This document shows, piece after piece, positions 44,870 to 54,631 of a stretch of DNA of 64,000 bases. The stretch is taken from the NCBI GenBank assembly GCA_029449235.1, contig JANATG010000001.1:2480001-2544000 (forward strand), in the 5' to 3' direction. Position 1 is the first letter of the stretch; every line of letters starts with the position of its first letter. A model generated the notes under the pieces. It made no database searches. It was not told the DNA's origin and saw only the letters and a program-made list of their open reading frames with translations. Source of the DNA: Linnemannia schmuckeri (lineage: Eukaryota > Mortierellomycota > Mortierellomycetes > Mortierellales > Mortierellaceae). Made by a program: the position numbers and the translations under genes.

Positions 44870-46496
44870 TTGGGCTACCCTGATCCTGCTCCAACTAGTG
44901 CGTTTGAAGACGCTACTACCTCGTCTGGGTTTGGGTTCGGATCTATCTCTTCTGCGTCCGGTTTTGGTGCTTCTGATCTTGCTCCAACCAATGCATTTGG
45001 TGGTGCTACAATGTCTTCTACGTTCGGATTCGGATACACTACCCCTGCTCCCGCCTTATCTGGTATATTTGATTCGAGCCATGTCTCTACTTCGGCTGGT
45101 CTCTTTTTTGGCAATGGCGGCGACGCATATCAAAGAGCAAAGTCTGCAGCTACAGCCAAGAAAAACAGGGATGCCGAAGCGATCTTGGTTACTATTCTTA
45201 AGCGTAGTCCGCGGTTGGAGTTCCTGATCGTTTCTTCGCATTGCCTGGAGAGCGAAGCTGTGGTCAAGTTAGCTGGAGAGTCTCTTTTGTTCTTGAAGGA
45301 GTTCTATTCGCAGGACAGTCTCTGGGCAGCTGAGCCTACTGGCGAGTTTCGCCTTCACGGCAAGTCATATATTCCTTATAGTATGACCTACCAGCCAGAA
45401 GTGAAGGGCCTTCTTCGACAACCCCGAGGAGCTCGCTCGTTTTCACTCCTGAATAACTATCCGTGGCTTAGGGCTCTTCAACTGAACATTGCTGCAGGAA
45501 TCAATGACAAGGAGCTGCGGAAAATCAGAAGAACCAACAGGGAACTCCTTCATCTAGAGATACATTGTGGCGATGCGGTCGGGCAGACCTGCCGCCAGAT
45601 CCTCATTGAGGCATCAGGTCTGATCTCTGTCAACATATCTCAGTATGAGAGAGACGAGAAGATGCCATCTGCGACACGGACAGGGCGAGTTTTCTTAAAG
45701 CATGCGCCGACATTGGAGCACTTGTACGTTTCGGGCTGTGGTTTTGATGACGAGTGTTCTGGCCCTTCCATGCGCATGCCCTTTACTCAAGGCCCTCTCA
45801 GCCGCGAGAAAGCCGTACTGTTATCGACCCAGGATGGAGGCGGAACTTAATGCCCCCCCCCCCCCCCCAGCAGTTATATATCCATGGGTGTGTGACATGC
45901 TCGAGGTGTTTGACTGCAAGTTTACCTGTGTACCCCGGCCTGACATTGTTGTCACAGAGATTGGCGTGGACTTGAGTGGTTGGGCTCTCGCTCCTTCGTC
46001 TCAAGTGCCTCCGCACCCTATCGCCATACAAGAGAGCCGTGATCTCCAACGCAAGGTCCTCAAGCAGCTTGGTCGGCTGACTCGCCTACGCACTTTTTCC
46101 TTGCAAACCGTTGGTTACAACAACGAATGGACTATCTATTCGCAGCTGGAGATCAGCGGTATCCAAACTATGATCGTGGAAGGCGCTGTTCAGACTGACT
46201 GCCTAGATCTCACTCTTGAGAGAGGGCCGGATGAGCTGGCAGGGCTGAAGGAGTTGGAGCAGTTTGCGGTTTACCAGATGGCGCATCGGATCGGTATCCC
46301 GGAGGTGAAGTGGATGGTCGACAACTGGCCCAAGCTGAAGAACATTCATGGCCGACGATACAAGCATTGTGATGCTGAACTCCGGTTTCACAATGAAGAT
46401 GAGGAGGGTAACAGTGATGGTGAAGATGGCGAGGAGGAAGAGCCCGAGACCATTGTCTGGATGAGAGCGAGTAGGCCCGATATTATAGTGTCATAA
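44870..46496 (+). pseudogene. 5'-truncated, frameshifted LRR-like gene with FG-rich N-terminus
   Basis: The open frame 44870-45850 has no ATG until 45010 (MSSTFGFGYTTPAP). Its first 80 codons are Phe-Gly-rich (SGFGFGSISSASGFG, NAFGGATMSSTFGFG), recalling nucleoporin-type FG repeats. The LRR-like part follows (ILVTILKRSPRLEFLIVSS, GESLLFLKEFYSQD, LRALQLNI, LKHAPTLEHLYVSGC). Near 45745 the family continues in the next frame (VLALPCACPLLKAL, MLEVFDCKF, VLKQLGRLTRLRTFSL, GLKELEQFAVYQMAHRIGIPEVKWMVDNWPKLK) to the stop at 46496. A C16 run lies at 45853-45868. The paralogue at 23.1-25.2 kb is colinear and has an F-box region that is absent here. It may be a pseudogene, a gene with an unseen small intron, or a homopolymer error. 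Confidence 0.6.
45853..45868 (+). repeat. C16 homopolymer
   Basis: Sixteen consecutive C in the frame encoding poly-Pro, close to the frame change of the LRR-like locus. A common site of sequencing error or slippage. Confidence 0.9.
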
Positions 46497-47087
46497 TACC
46501 AACTACCTTGATATTAAAGGAAAGGAGGATGAGCTTGGGAGGAAGGGTATGGTTGGAAAGATAAACAAGCAAAGAGAGGTACAGGAGAGTAATTATTGAC
46601 GACGTTGGACCAGACAGCAGAGTGTTGAGGTATGAGAAAAGCTTACTTGGTTTAAGCACTGTTTAGCAGAACGAGAGACAATGTAGTCGAGAGAGAGGAA
46701 GCCTGGCGAGCAATGATGAACCAAGTTGCAATCATCGGACGTCTCGCTTTCTATTTTCCGAGAATGCTCCCTATCTGTAGGACCATTCCAAGGCTGGACC
46801 GCTTGCAACGAGAGCAAGGTGCCTGGAGAGAGGACACAATTCAAGGCAATCGGCTCACAATCTTTTACTTTTTTTTCTTGTGTTCAATTACGCCTTGTGC
46901 GAGTCGAGGTGACCCACAGTCTACTTCTCCCCCCAACCAACTCGTCTACTTTTTTGTCTTCATCTCTCTTCCATCGCCTTCCTCATCATCTTCCTTTCAT
47001 TCCTAAGCTCTTTCCTCTCATCGCCCACCGCACCATCTCAGTCCTGACATCACGCAGTCACCAACACCCGTCTAATCCATTCACACA
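46497..47087. other. Upstream region of the FAD monooxygenase
   Basis: About 590 bases with pyrimidine-rich sequence before the start codon, the probable promoter and 5' leader of the monooxygenase. No separate gene recognised. Confidence 0.55.
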
Positions 47088-49299
47088 ATGAGCGACAACA
47101 CAGAGCCCACCAGTCCAACAGGAGGTTTCAAAGGCAGCGACTTGCCCCCCTTGGAGACAGACGAGCCACCCAAGGTCTTGATTGTGGGAGCAGGTTTGGC
47201 TGGACTTTACCTTGGCACTTTTCTGGAGCAGGCTGGTATCCCCTACGAGATCTTTGAGCGCGTAGCTGAGATCAAGCCTCTTGGTATGGTTGGGGTGCTA
47301 GGGCTACTTGCTTGTCAGCGGTCTTGCTCCGCATACAAGGGTCTTCTCTAATCATTGTCATCCCACTTTATTTTGCGTAAATAGGTGGCATTATGTGCTT
47401 ATCAGGTACTTTAGATAACTTTATTATGTGCGCAAGACAACAACCTTCAGAGCAGAAACTGGCAGAGGCTAATACCTTAATATCTACCTTCCATTAGCGA
47501 ATGTGCTTTCGTCGATGGAGCAAATCTCGGTATATGAAGAGTTGCTGAAAGTGTCAAAGCCCTGTCTCGCAGGTACCTTTTATACAGCAGACATGAAGGT
47601 CATTGCCCAGCTCGACACCAAAGACGATGTGTATGTGCCGACAGTCCTCCCGCTTATCGTGTCATGATTGTACCAGGGACGAGGCAGTTTGTTAACTTAT
47701 TCTTACATTTTGCTCTTTTCTTTTTATTAATGTAGCACAGGATACAGTCGACTGTTGTTTGCTCGTCCAGAATTATACGACATTCTTATCAAGAGGATCC
47801 CCCCTCATAAACTTCACATGTCCAAGAAGATGTTGTCGTTCCAGCAAAACCGACATGGGGTGATGCTTCGCTTTAACGACAATACTACGGTCCATGGAGA
47901 CGTCCTCGTTGGTGCCGACGGAGCGCACAGTGGAGTTCGACAGCATTTGTATAAGACCCTGCAGGCTGAGGGACTTCTTCCCAAGTCGGATACCAGGAGC
48001 ATGAACAAAGGATACATCTCGTTTGTGGGCACCACTATCCCTCTTGACCCTGCCAAGTATCCAGGATTGGCCCAGCCTGACTCTGTCAACTCGTATCATA
48101 TTGGAGACAGCTCCATGCCTTACTCGGTCAGTTTCTCGTATTGCTTTTATAGAACGATAAGGGAAGACATGTATGTCTTTCGAATTCATTGCTAACGACT
48201 GCACTTGATATGCCTTGAAAAAAATAGTGGGTAACGTTTACGGTACCTGGAAACAAGATCTGCTGGAACGTTGTCATTCAAGTGAAGCTGGCGGACATTG
48301 AGGAGGAGCAATTTAGAAACTCGGATTGGTCACGGGAAGAGAGCATGAAAATGCTGGAGAAGGTGCGCGAATTCAAGACGTGTTATGGTCCTTTGGGCGA
48401 TATCATCGATGCCACCCCCAAAGACCGTATATCTAAGGTGCATTTTGAGGATATGTTGTTCGAGACCTGGCATCATGGCAGGACTGTCTTGATTGGTGAT
48501 GGTACGCAGCTCTTAGTTATTGTTTCTGGCGCTTTACTCGTTTTGTTTTTATTGTGTACTAGGTACTTATCTCTTCTCTCTTTGTTCTTTGCTCTTTCTC
48601 GTTCTTAGCGGCTCACAAGGTAAAAAAAAAAAAACGCTGATTAAGCACTGATAACACAACAGTTCCTGAGATCTGAGATCAACGAATCCAATTGCTTATC
48701 TCTCGCATCTGATTAATCCTGTTTCACTCCGCCATATTTGTAGCTGCTCCCAAGCACAGGTCAAGGAGCAGTGAATGCGATGATCGACGCTGTTGTCCTG
48801 GCAAACTGTCTCTATGACATCAAGCCTACCAGCTACACCAACATTAAAGCAGCCTTGGATGATTTCCGCGAGCAGCGCTTCGATTACATCAAGGCCCAGT
48901 ACGCACACTCCCACACCAACGCCATGATCCAATTCGGCCACGTATGTCCTCTTCCTCCTTCACTTTCTCCCTGTTCGTCTGTTCGTCTGTTCGTCTGTTC
49001 GTCAGAGAACAAAAATGAAATTTTCATGTTGCACAACTTAACTTTGTTTTTTCTCACTTTGTTTCTTGCAGACATGGCCTGAACGCATATTCAGATATGT
49101 GATCCTGAACTGGCTGCCCAAGTCAATCATGTTCAAGCAGATCGTTAGGGACTCGGCTTACAGACCCCAGGCCAATTTCTTGCCCCAAGCACCCAAACGC
49201 GGCACTGCGCCTGTCATCCTGCAGAAGCCCTCCAAGCGCATTCAGGACGAGGAAGGAAGAAGTGCCAAGAAGGCGGCGGCCTCTCCTGTCGTCGTTTGA
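47088..49299 (+). CDS. FAD-dependent monooxygenase (aromatic-ring hydroxylase type)
   Basis: Class A flavoprotein monooxygenase rebuilt from eight exons: 47088-47283, 47385-47405, 47498-47630, 47736-48126, 48228-48501, 48609-48619, 48744-48941 and 49072-49299. Total 1452 nt, 483 aa, all GT-AG and in frame. Exons 2 (21 nt) and 6 (11 nt) are micro-exons. The dinucleotide-binding motif is VLIVGAGLAGLYLG (Gly34-Gly39 region). The DG motif is GADGAHSGVR. The GD motif spans three exons as LIGDAAHKLLPSTGQGAVNA, which strongly validates the micro-exon. It resembles salicylate hydroxylase/zeaxanthin-epoxidase-like enzymes that use NAD(P)H and O2; the substrate cannot be deduced. The C-terminus is basic (KRIQDEEGRSAKKAAA) without clear targeting. 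It stands alone amid F-box loci with no biosynthetic neighbours. Confidence 0.92.
48971..49003 (+). repeat. 8-bp minisatellite (GTTCGTCT) in intron 7 of the monooxygenase
   Basis: About four perfect tandem units of GTTCGTCT within the intron following exon 7. Confidence 0.9.
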
Positions 49300-49607
49300 T
49301 GTATTGATATTTGATGGGCATACAGAATAGATATCATCGGATCTGATGTGGAGGCTCTCCTCTTCACCCCTCCCTCTCCCCGTTACGTCTTTTTTTTGTA
49401 AACCCTTTTTCTGCTTCCTCTCCTTCCAACCGGAATTAGCCCTCTGTCACACCCTTCACGTGGGAAAAAATAAAATCAAGCAACGTCTTCATTATTTTCT
49501 TGTCATTTTTCTCTTTCGTTTTCACAACCCACTTCTCCTTACCCACCTCCCTCTCTCTCTCTCTCTCTCTCTCTTCCTCTCTCTCCCTCCCTCCCTCCCT
49601 TATCGAC
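49300..49607. other. Pyrimidine-rich leader with CT microsatellite
   Basis: Contains a (CT)12-13 tract at about 49549-49573 and CTCC repeats just before the next locus's start codon. Otherwise featureless. Confidence 0.6.
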
Positions 49608-51742
49608 ATGGATATCGCCAACACCGCTTCCTTTACAACATTATCACAATCAAACGACACTCCATTCTCCATCCCCGAAATCCTAGAAAACATCCTCGCA
49701 CACTTGGACCAACACACCCTCACCTGGTCCGCGCTCCTGGTCTCTCGCACTTGATTCCATGCAGGTCGCAACTCCATCCTTCATGAGTTCACCTGGGACG
49801 ACCGCAACTGCCAAAACAGTACACACGTCCTAATCCTAAAACGAGCCCTTGTGAGATTGCCCTGGTTGCACCGAATCCACTGGCATGCCACTCGGGAAAC
49901 TAGCGACAGACTTATTCGGGAAGAGCATTGGACTTTATTTTGTCGGGCTTTTGACTCCTTCCCTAACTCTCAATTTCGACCTCTTCCATTTTCACCTCAA
50001 CAACGAGCTCTGGAGCCTCATGTGCTGGATGGATTCGCCCATCGTCAGAATATGATGAGAGAAAGATTCAAGTTTCCTTTCGGTTATGTGCCCGCCAACG
50101 GTGGTTGGGACTTGATCCGCAGGACAGAGCTTGAGGACTCACTTTTGTTCCCCCCACGAAGGGAAGAGTCTCCGGTTCGACTACAGGAAATAGAGTTGTC
50201 GGGCTCGTTCGAATTCGACATGATCCCTGCGCTCTTGCCTGGGTTGGTCTTTTGAAAAGTTTGATCCTTCGGTTAGAGGATTCACTTATCCTGCAGATGG
50301 AGACAGTTCTTTTGACGTGCGACAGTTTAGAGGATCTTGTTATGTCGTCCGATGAGAAGGTTCTTCTGCCTGGACGGTGGATCCCTCCGCAGCAACCTCC
50401 ACATCACCCGGAGTTTGCTCTGCAGTCGCTTGTTTTGGTGAACGCGCAGTTCTACCAGCGAGACCTCGAGTCTCTCCTGGCGATGACGCCTCGATTGAGA
50501 CGACTCAAGGTCGTCAACCCGATCGAAGGCGACCCTGACTATCATGATTCCGTCGTCGGAACCGTCAGATACGACGCTGCAAAGCTCATCCGATGCATCA
50601 AGGCCCTTTTCCTCTCTCTTGAGTTCTTTTCTTTTCCCTGAAGATGCCCCAGATACTTCCACAACAACAACCTAGGTTGTTTGTCCCAATAACAAGGAAC
50701 ATTCTGGATAAACGAGCTCTCTCCCCAGATGCTCAAGAGCATCCTCCAGCAAGAGGACAACGCGTTGACAACTATGAAGATTCTGTGCAAGGAATGTCAC
50801 GATTGTGAGGCGTCGACACAGGTACTGCACATCTACCTCTATGCATCACCGCATTTGCTTCACCTCAGGGCGCCGCTCTTAGGATACCCACTAGAAAATA
50901 TGGTTCTTCATGTTCGCCTTGCATAATCAACCGTCTTGGGCATCAGGAACGTCATCACCAAAACAACAACAGCAACCGCTCCGACATATACTCTTGGGAT
51001 CTGGACCTGTCGCATCCTGCAAACCCTATATAGCAGGATCCGCGCTCCGACTGACAGTTCTAGTGCTAAGTATCCCAACTTCCTCCACGCGGAGTGCTGC
51101 CGGATCGTGTGCGGGCATCTCTCCAGGGTATGTCCCAATCTCAAGGATCTCTACCTCGCAAGCAGTAGTGGCTCCGTCAAATACGGCGTTTCCCTAGATT
51201 CTCAACTGTCTGATAGGCTTTGCCTCTTGGGCCGACTGTCACACTTCGAACGACTCCGGATTGGAAACTGGGAAAGAGGAAGGTCTAGACATCTCCTTCT
51301 CCTACGGGATTTGGAGTGGATTGTGGAGTCTGAGCGGACAAAGGAGAAGAGGCAGTATAGACGGCATATCATGGCGCGATGGAGTATAATAATTAACATG
51401 AATCAGCCTGTTCGATCCCTCCACCATAGAGCCGAGAAGGATGATGGAGGTGCGTCGTCGTTGGATAGGAGTAAGGTTGAGAATCTGGCGATGATGATGA
51501 AGGCACTTGAGCACTCGGGTCGTTGGTGGATGTTAGAAGTGCGTTTGAGGAGATGGATGCTTTCGAAGGAGAAGAGAGAGAAGAGGGGGATAGGGAAGGG
51601 GAAGAGGTATCCTCCAATGATGCAGTATGCATCTTTTGCTTGTGAGCATGGGCTCTATTTGCCTCTGGGAACGAAGGTCAGGAGGGTGTTGCCTGAGTCA
51701 GCAGCAGCAGCGGCAGCTAAAAAGGGAAGCAAAGCCCAATAA
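49608..51742 (+). pseudogene. Decayed large-subfamily F-box/LRR gene
   Basis: ATG 49608 opens an intact-looking F-box (SIPEILENILAHLDQHTLTW, LLVSRT) cut by TGA at 49752-49754, exactly where the family has the conserved Trp (R-x-W-F-H; TGG to TGA). The same frame continues GRNSILHEFTWDDRN through LEDSLLFPPRR to 50255. It then shifts frame (KSLILRLEDSLILQ, PEFALQSLVLVNAQFYQRDL) with further stops near 50639, 50690 and 50926. Late landmarks match the 687-aa gene: IYLYASPHLLHLRAP, IWTCRILQTLYS, VCGHLSRVCPNLKDLYL, LRDLEWIVES. The last 270 codons are open to TAA 51742. It is an older duplicate, largely colinear, with four or five lesions. Confidence 0.75.
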
Positions 51743-52121
51743 ATCGATATATAGGCTGTGCCTTTTTTTTTCTTTTGGCTTTTATTCAAGGGTGCTAAGA
51801 GAGGCAAAAATGACGCTTCATGCACGGGAAAGAGAAGGGAACGGAGGGAAATGGAGGGAAATAGATGGAGAAAAATATAAAGACAAAGCAATTTGCATCA
51901 TCGAATCCATATCATCCTCCTGCTTATGCTAATAAAAGAAAAGAACGTGACCCCGTTCATGATCCATTTTCAAAGTTCCCTTCCTTCCCTTGCCTTTTTT
52001 TTTTTTTTGCTTTTTCCTTTCCTTGCTTCGATACTTCCTCAACCTAACCCAATTCACCGCCAACACCGCTTTCATTCCCCATATCATCGCTCATAGCCAG
52101 CCAAGACGACAACATCGAAAG
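51743..52121. promoter_or_regulatory. Upstream region of the solo-module gene
   Basis: About 380 bases, purine-rich first and then pyrimidine-rich (T13 near 51998-52010), the usual layout of a promoter and 5' leader in this window. No TATA box of confidence. Confidence 0.45.
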
Positions 52122-52628
52122 ATGAATGAACCAAAAGGAGAGCAGGAGCAGAAATTCAGGATGGGCGAACAGACGATCAAAATTGTACCACAATGGAATG
52201 GCAAGATCCACTACCATCGGATGAACGAGATTCTGGACGCCTTCCCCACAGCAGCCGGGTTCGAGATTGATGGTGATGCGTTGGATTTTCTGACCAAGGA
52301 TAACGGTGACTTGTATGTGTGCTAACCTTCGTCGTTGTTCCTTTGCGTTGGTGGTTGTTGTCCAAGGAAGGAGAGGGAAGAGTCGCGGAAGAAATGAAAT
52401 GTCTGCGGTTACATTTTTTGTATGTTTATGGATGCAGAGGAGGAAAGGCGACGCTTGTGCTAACAGACAAAATTCGCTCTCGCTTTCCACTCTTTTTTTT
52501 TATATTGTCTTTGTAGGTGTATTCCTCCGATCATTGGACATTACCCAAACAGGATCATCGATGTTGTGCCGGGGACACCACAGGGATCCTCTGCCAGGCC
52601 TCGTGGCCCACAAGCTGTCATGGCTTAA
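52122..52628 (+). CDS. Solo N-terminal 'HYP-IIDVV' module protein, 100 aa
   Basis: Two exons, 52122-52312 and 52517-52628 (303 nt), joined GT-AG at phase 2. Exon 1 reads MNEPKGEQEQKFRMGEQ, KIHYHRMNEILDAFP and FEIDGDALDFLTKDNGDL. Exon 2 reads CIPPIIGHYPNRIIDVV, then a short Gly/Ser/Arg/Pro tail and TAA. The order matches the N-terminal modules of the large LRR proteins at 54.4 and 61.3 kb: an aromatic/basic start, a short alternating strand, (H/Y)YxRxx(D/E)I...FP, a hydrophobic strand with acidic end, the intron, then HYPxxIIDVV. Nothing but the module is present, so this is a stand-alone version that could act as an adaptor or competitor, or a 3'-truncated relic. Length and intact splicing favour a real gene. 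I know no named domain for it. Confidence 0.65.
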
Positions 52629-54349
52629 GAGCTGTTGTTATCTTTTCAACCGACACACCGCTGGACCTTGACGACAAGCAACGATGGAAGAAGAAAAGTG
52701 TCTGGAAAAGTAAATAAACAAGTCATCAATTAAATCAATTGCTCGATGTTTCCCTGCACCTTTGTGCTCGAAAAAGGAGCGAACAAAAAGAATCGACAAG
52801 GGCGAGCGAGATGGAGGTCATGGTGAATAAAAAAACAGTCCACACGCAGCTCAGGGCGAAGCCTTGCAAAGAATGAACTGTTACTTCGCTCATCATCCGT
52901 AATCAGTGTCTCAGCCTTCTTTCCTTCCTCTCGTTCGCCTCTCGCTTCCTCTCCATCCTTTTTTGCCACACAAACCAGGCAACCAAACATCGTTAATGCA
53001 GCCCGCCCTCCAGTATTTGAGGGACATCAACATGCTCTTGAGGCTCTTTTAAGCAATATTGTTGTAACTGTTGTGTCTAGTAGACACTTGGTCGTGCTAA
53101 ATTGATAGGATCTTCAAGGCTGTCGGCCTTCCTACGTTGGAGGTGTTAGAGATCCTGGGTAGGGAGTAAGACTGATTGAGCAGTAGGAGGAGTAGGAAGA
53201 GAAGGAATAGATGCGAAAAACAATTGACATCACGATTTGCGCAGCATGGCGTGAGAGAGGCTGGAGCGAATGGAAATGAGTTGGACCCTCCTGCGGGTTC
53301 TAATCGTTGATTCACGGTACGTGCTCCAAGAGTACCTTGCATCTGTAACAGGTTTTGACTGAGAAGTGGTATGATGTTGTTTGCTGTTCACAAGAAAGAA
53401 AAAAAAAGAGGAAAGATAAATTAATTGACATTTTGTGTAATGGAATTAAATTGGAAATTAGTCATGGTATATGGTGGTTATCAGATGAAGAAGCAGCAGA
53501 AAAACAAGGGTATCGACGGAATGTGCTCGCTTGGATGTTGCTCTTTTCTTTAACGTTTGCACCTTCTTTTTTTTCCGGTGGTTTGTTAGCTGCGGTTTGG
53601 TTGTTGTGAGGGGCATCACAAAAGCATAGTGAGGATCCAAAGAAATGTTCTTGGTAAGGTACAATCAAGGAACCCCCTCTTTCTTGAGGGGTGTACTGTA
53701 GGCAAATCGAGGTACAAAAGTACAAGTAAAAGCAAAGCACTAATTGGTAGAAGCGGACATACACTTGGCAGTGCCTTCTTCACAAGGTAGGAGTACAAGG
53801 GTAAAGAGAAAAGAGAGAAATGGGAAAAAGTGAAGAGAGAAGAGATCAAATCGCATATCGAATCCATCAGCAGCCAAACAAGGTTTGATTTCGGTCTCTC
53901 TCCTTCTCTCTCATCTGTGTCTGTGCTTTTTTTGTTCGCTCGTCGTTTGTCCGTCCTGCTCCACCCATTCGCATCCACATCCATTCATCCACAAACACCA
54001 CCGCACATAACCCCCTTGGAATTAGCATCCCCCAACGCTCTCTCACTGTCCTTTGCCTTGGTCCCCTCCTTTTCTCTCTCTTCTCTCCCTCTCCTTTCTC
54101 ACCCTTCACTCTCACGCACATACACATATACACACAACACACACACACTACCATCACGCCTTTTCCCTTTCTTCCCTTCTTCCCTTCCTCCTTTCTTCCC
54201 TTTTCTCCTCCTCCCTTCACTCTTCCTCCAACTGCCTTCTCCGCTCCATCCTTTAGCTCGTTTTACTTTCAACTCCACAACCCCTCCTTTTCCCTTTTGT
54301 ACTTTCACACCTCGCTCCTCTTTCCTTCCTGCTTGTAACACATAAGAAG
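52629..54349. other. 1.7-kb spacer before the 1046-aa gene
   Basis: Contains an 84-codon plus frame at 53355-53609 ending in a hydrophobic helix (VLAWMLLFSLTFAPSFFSGG), possibly spurious. A short open stretch with protein-like look (IFKAVGLPTLEVLEILG, about 53108-53160) may be a gene fragment. The last 500 bases form a pyrimidine-rich leader with CA repeats (54115-54150). No gene is firmly supported. Confidence 0.45.
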
Positions 54350-54595
54350 ATGGAACCATACCAACAGTTCCGCCTCGGGTCAAGGATCGAGGCGCTCGCT
54401 GTCAGACGAGACACCAAGCGCGACTATTTCTACAACCGCCTCTCTGACATCCAACACTACTTCCCTTCCGCCTGGGGATTCAAAGTCAATAGCATCAACA
54501 TCCTCTTCCTCGAAGACGAGAACGAGCAATGGTAATCGTCTTGGTCTCATTCACGCTCGAGAAGCATACATAGATAGTTAAAGCAAAAACAGCAT

Positions 54596-54631
<36 letters not shown>

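Noticed and set aside
53355..53609. 84-codon frame ending in a hydrophobic helix
   Set aside because: It lies in A/T-rich spacer, its start half is Lys-rich simple sequence, and I could not tie it to any small membrane protein family.
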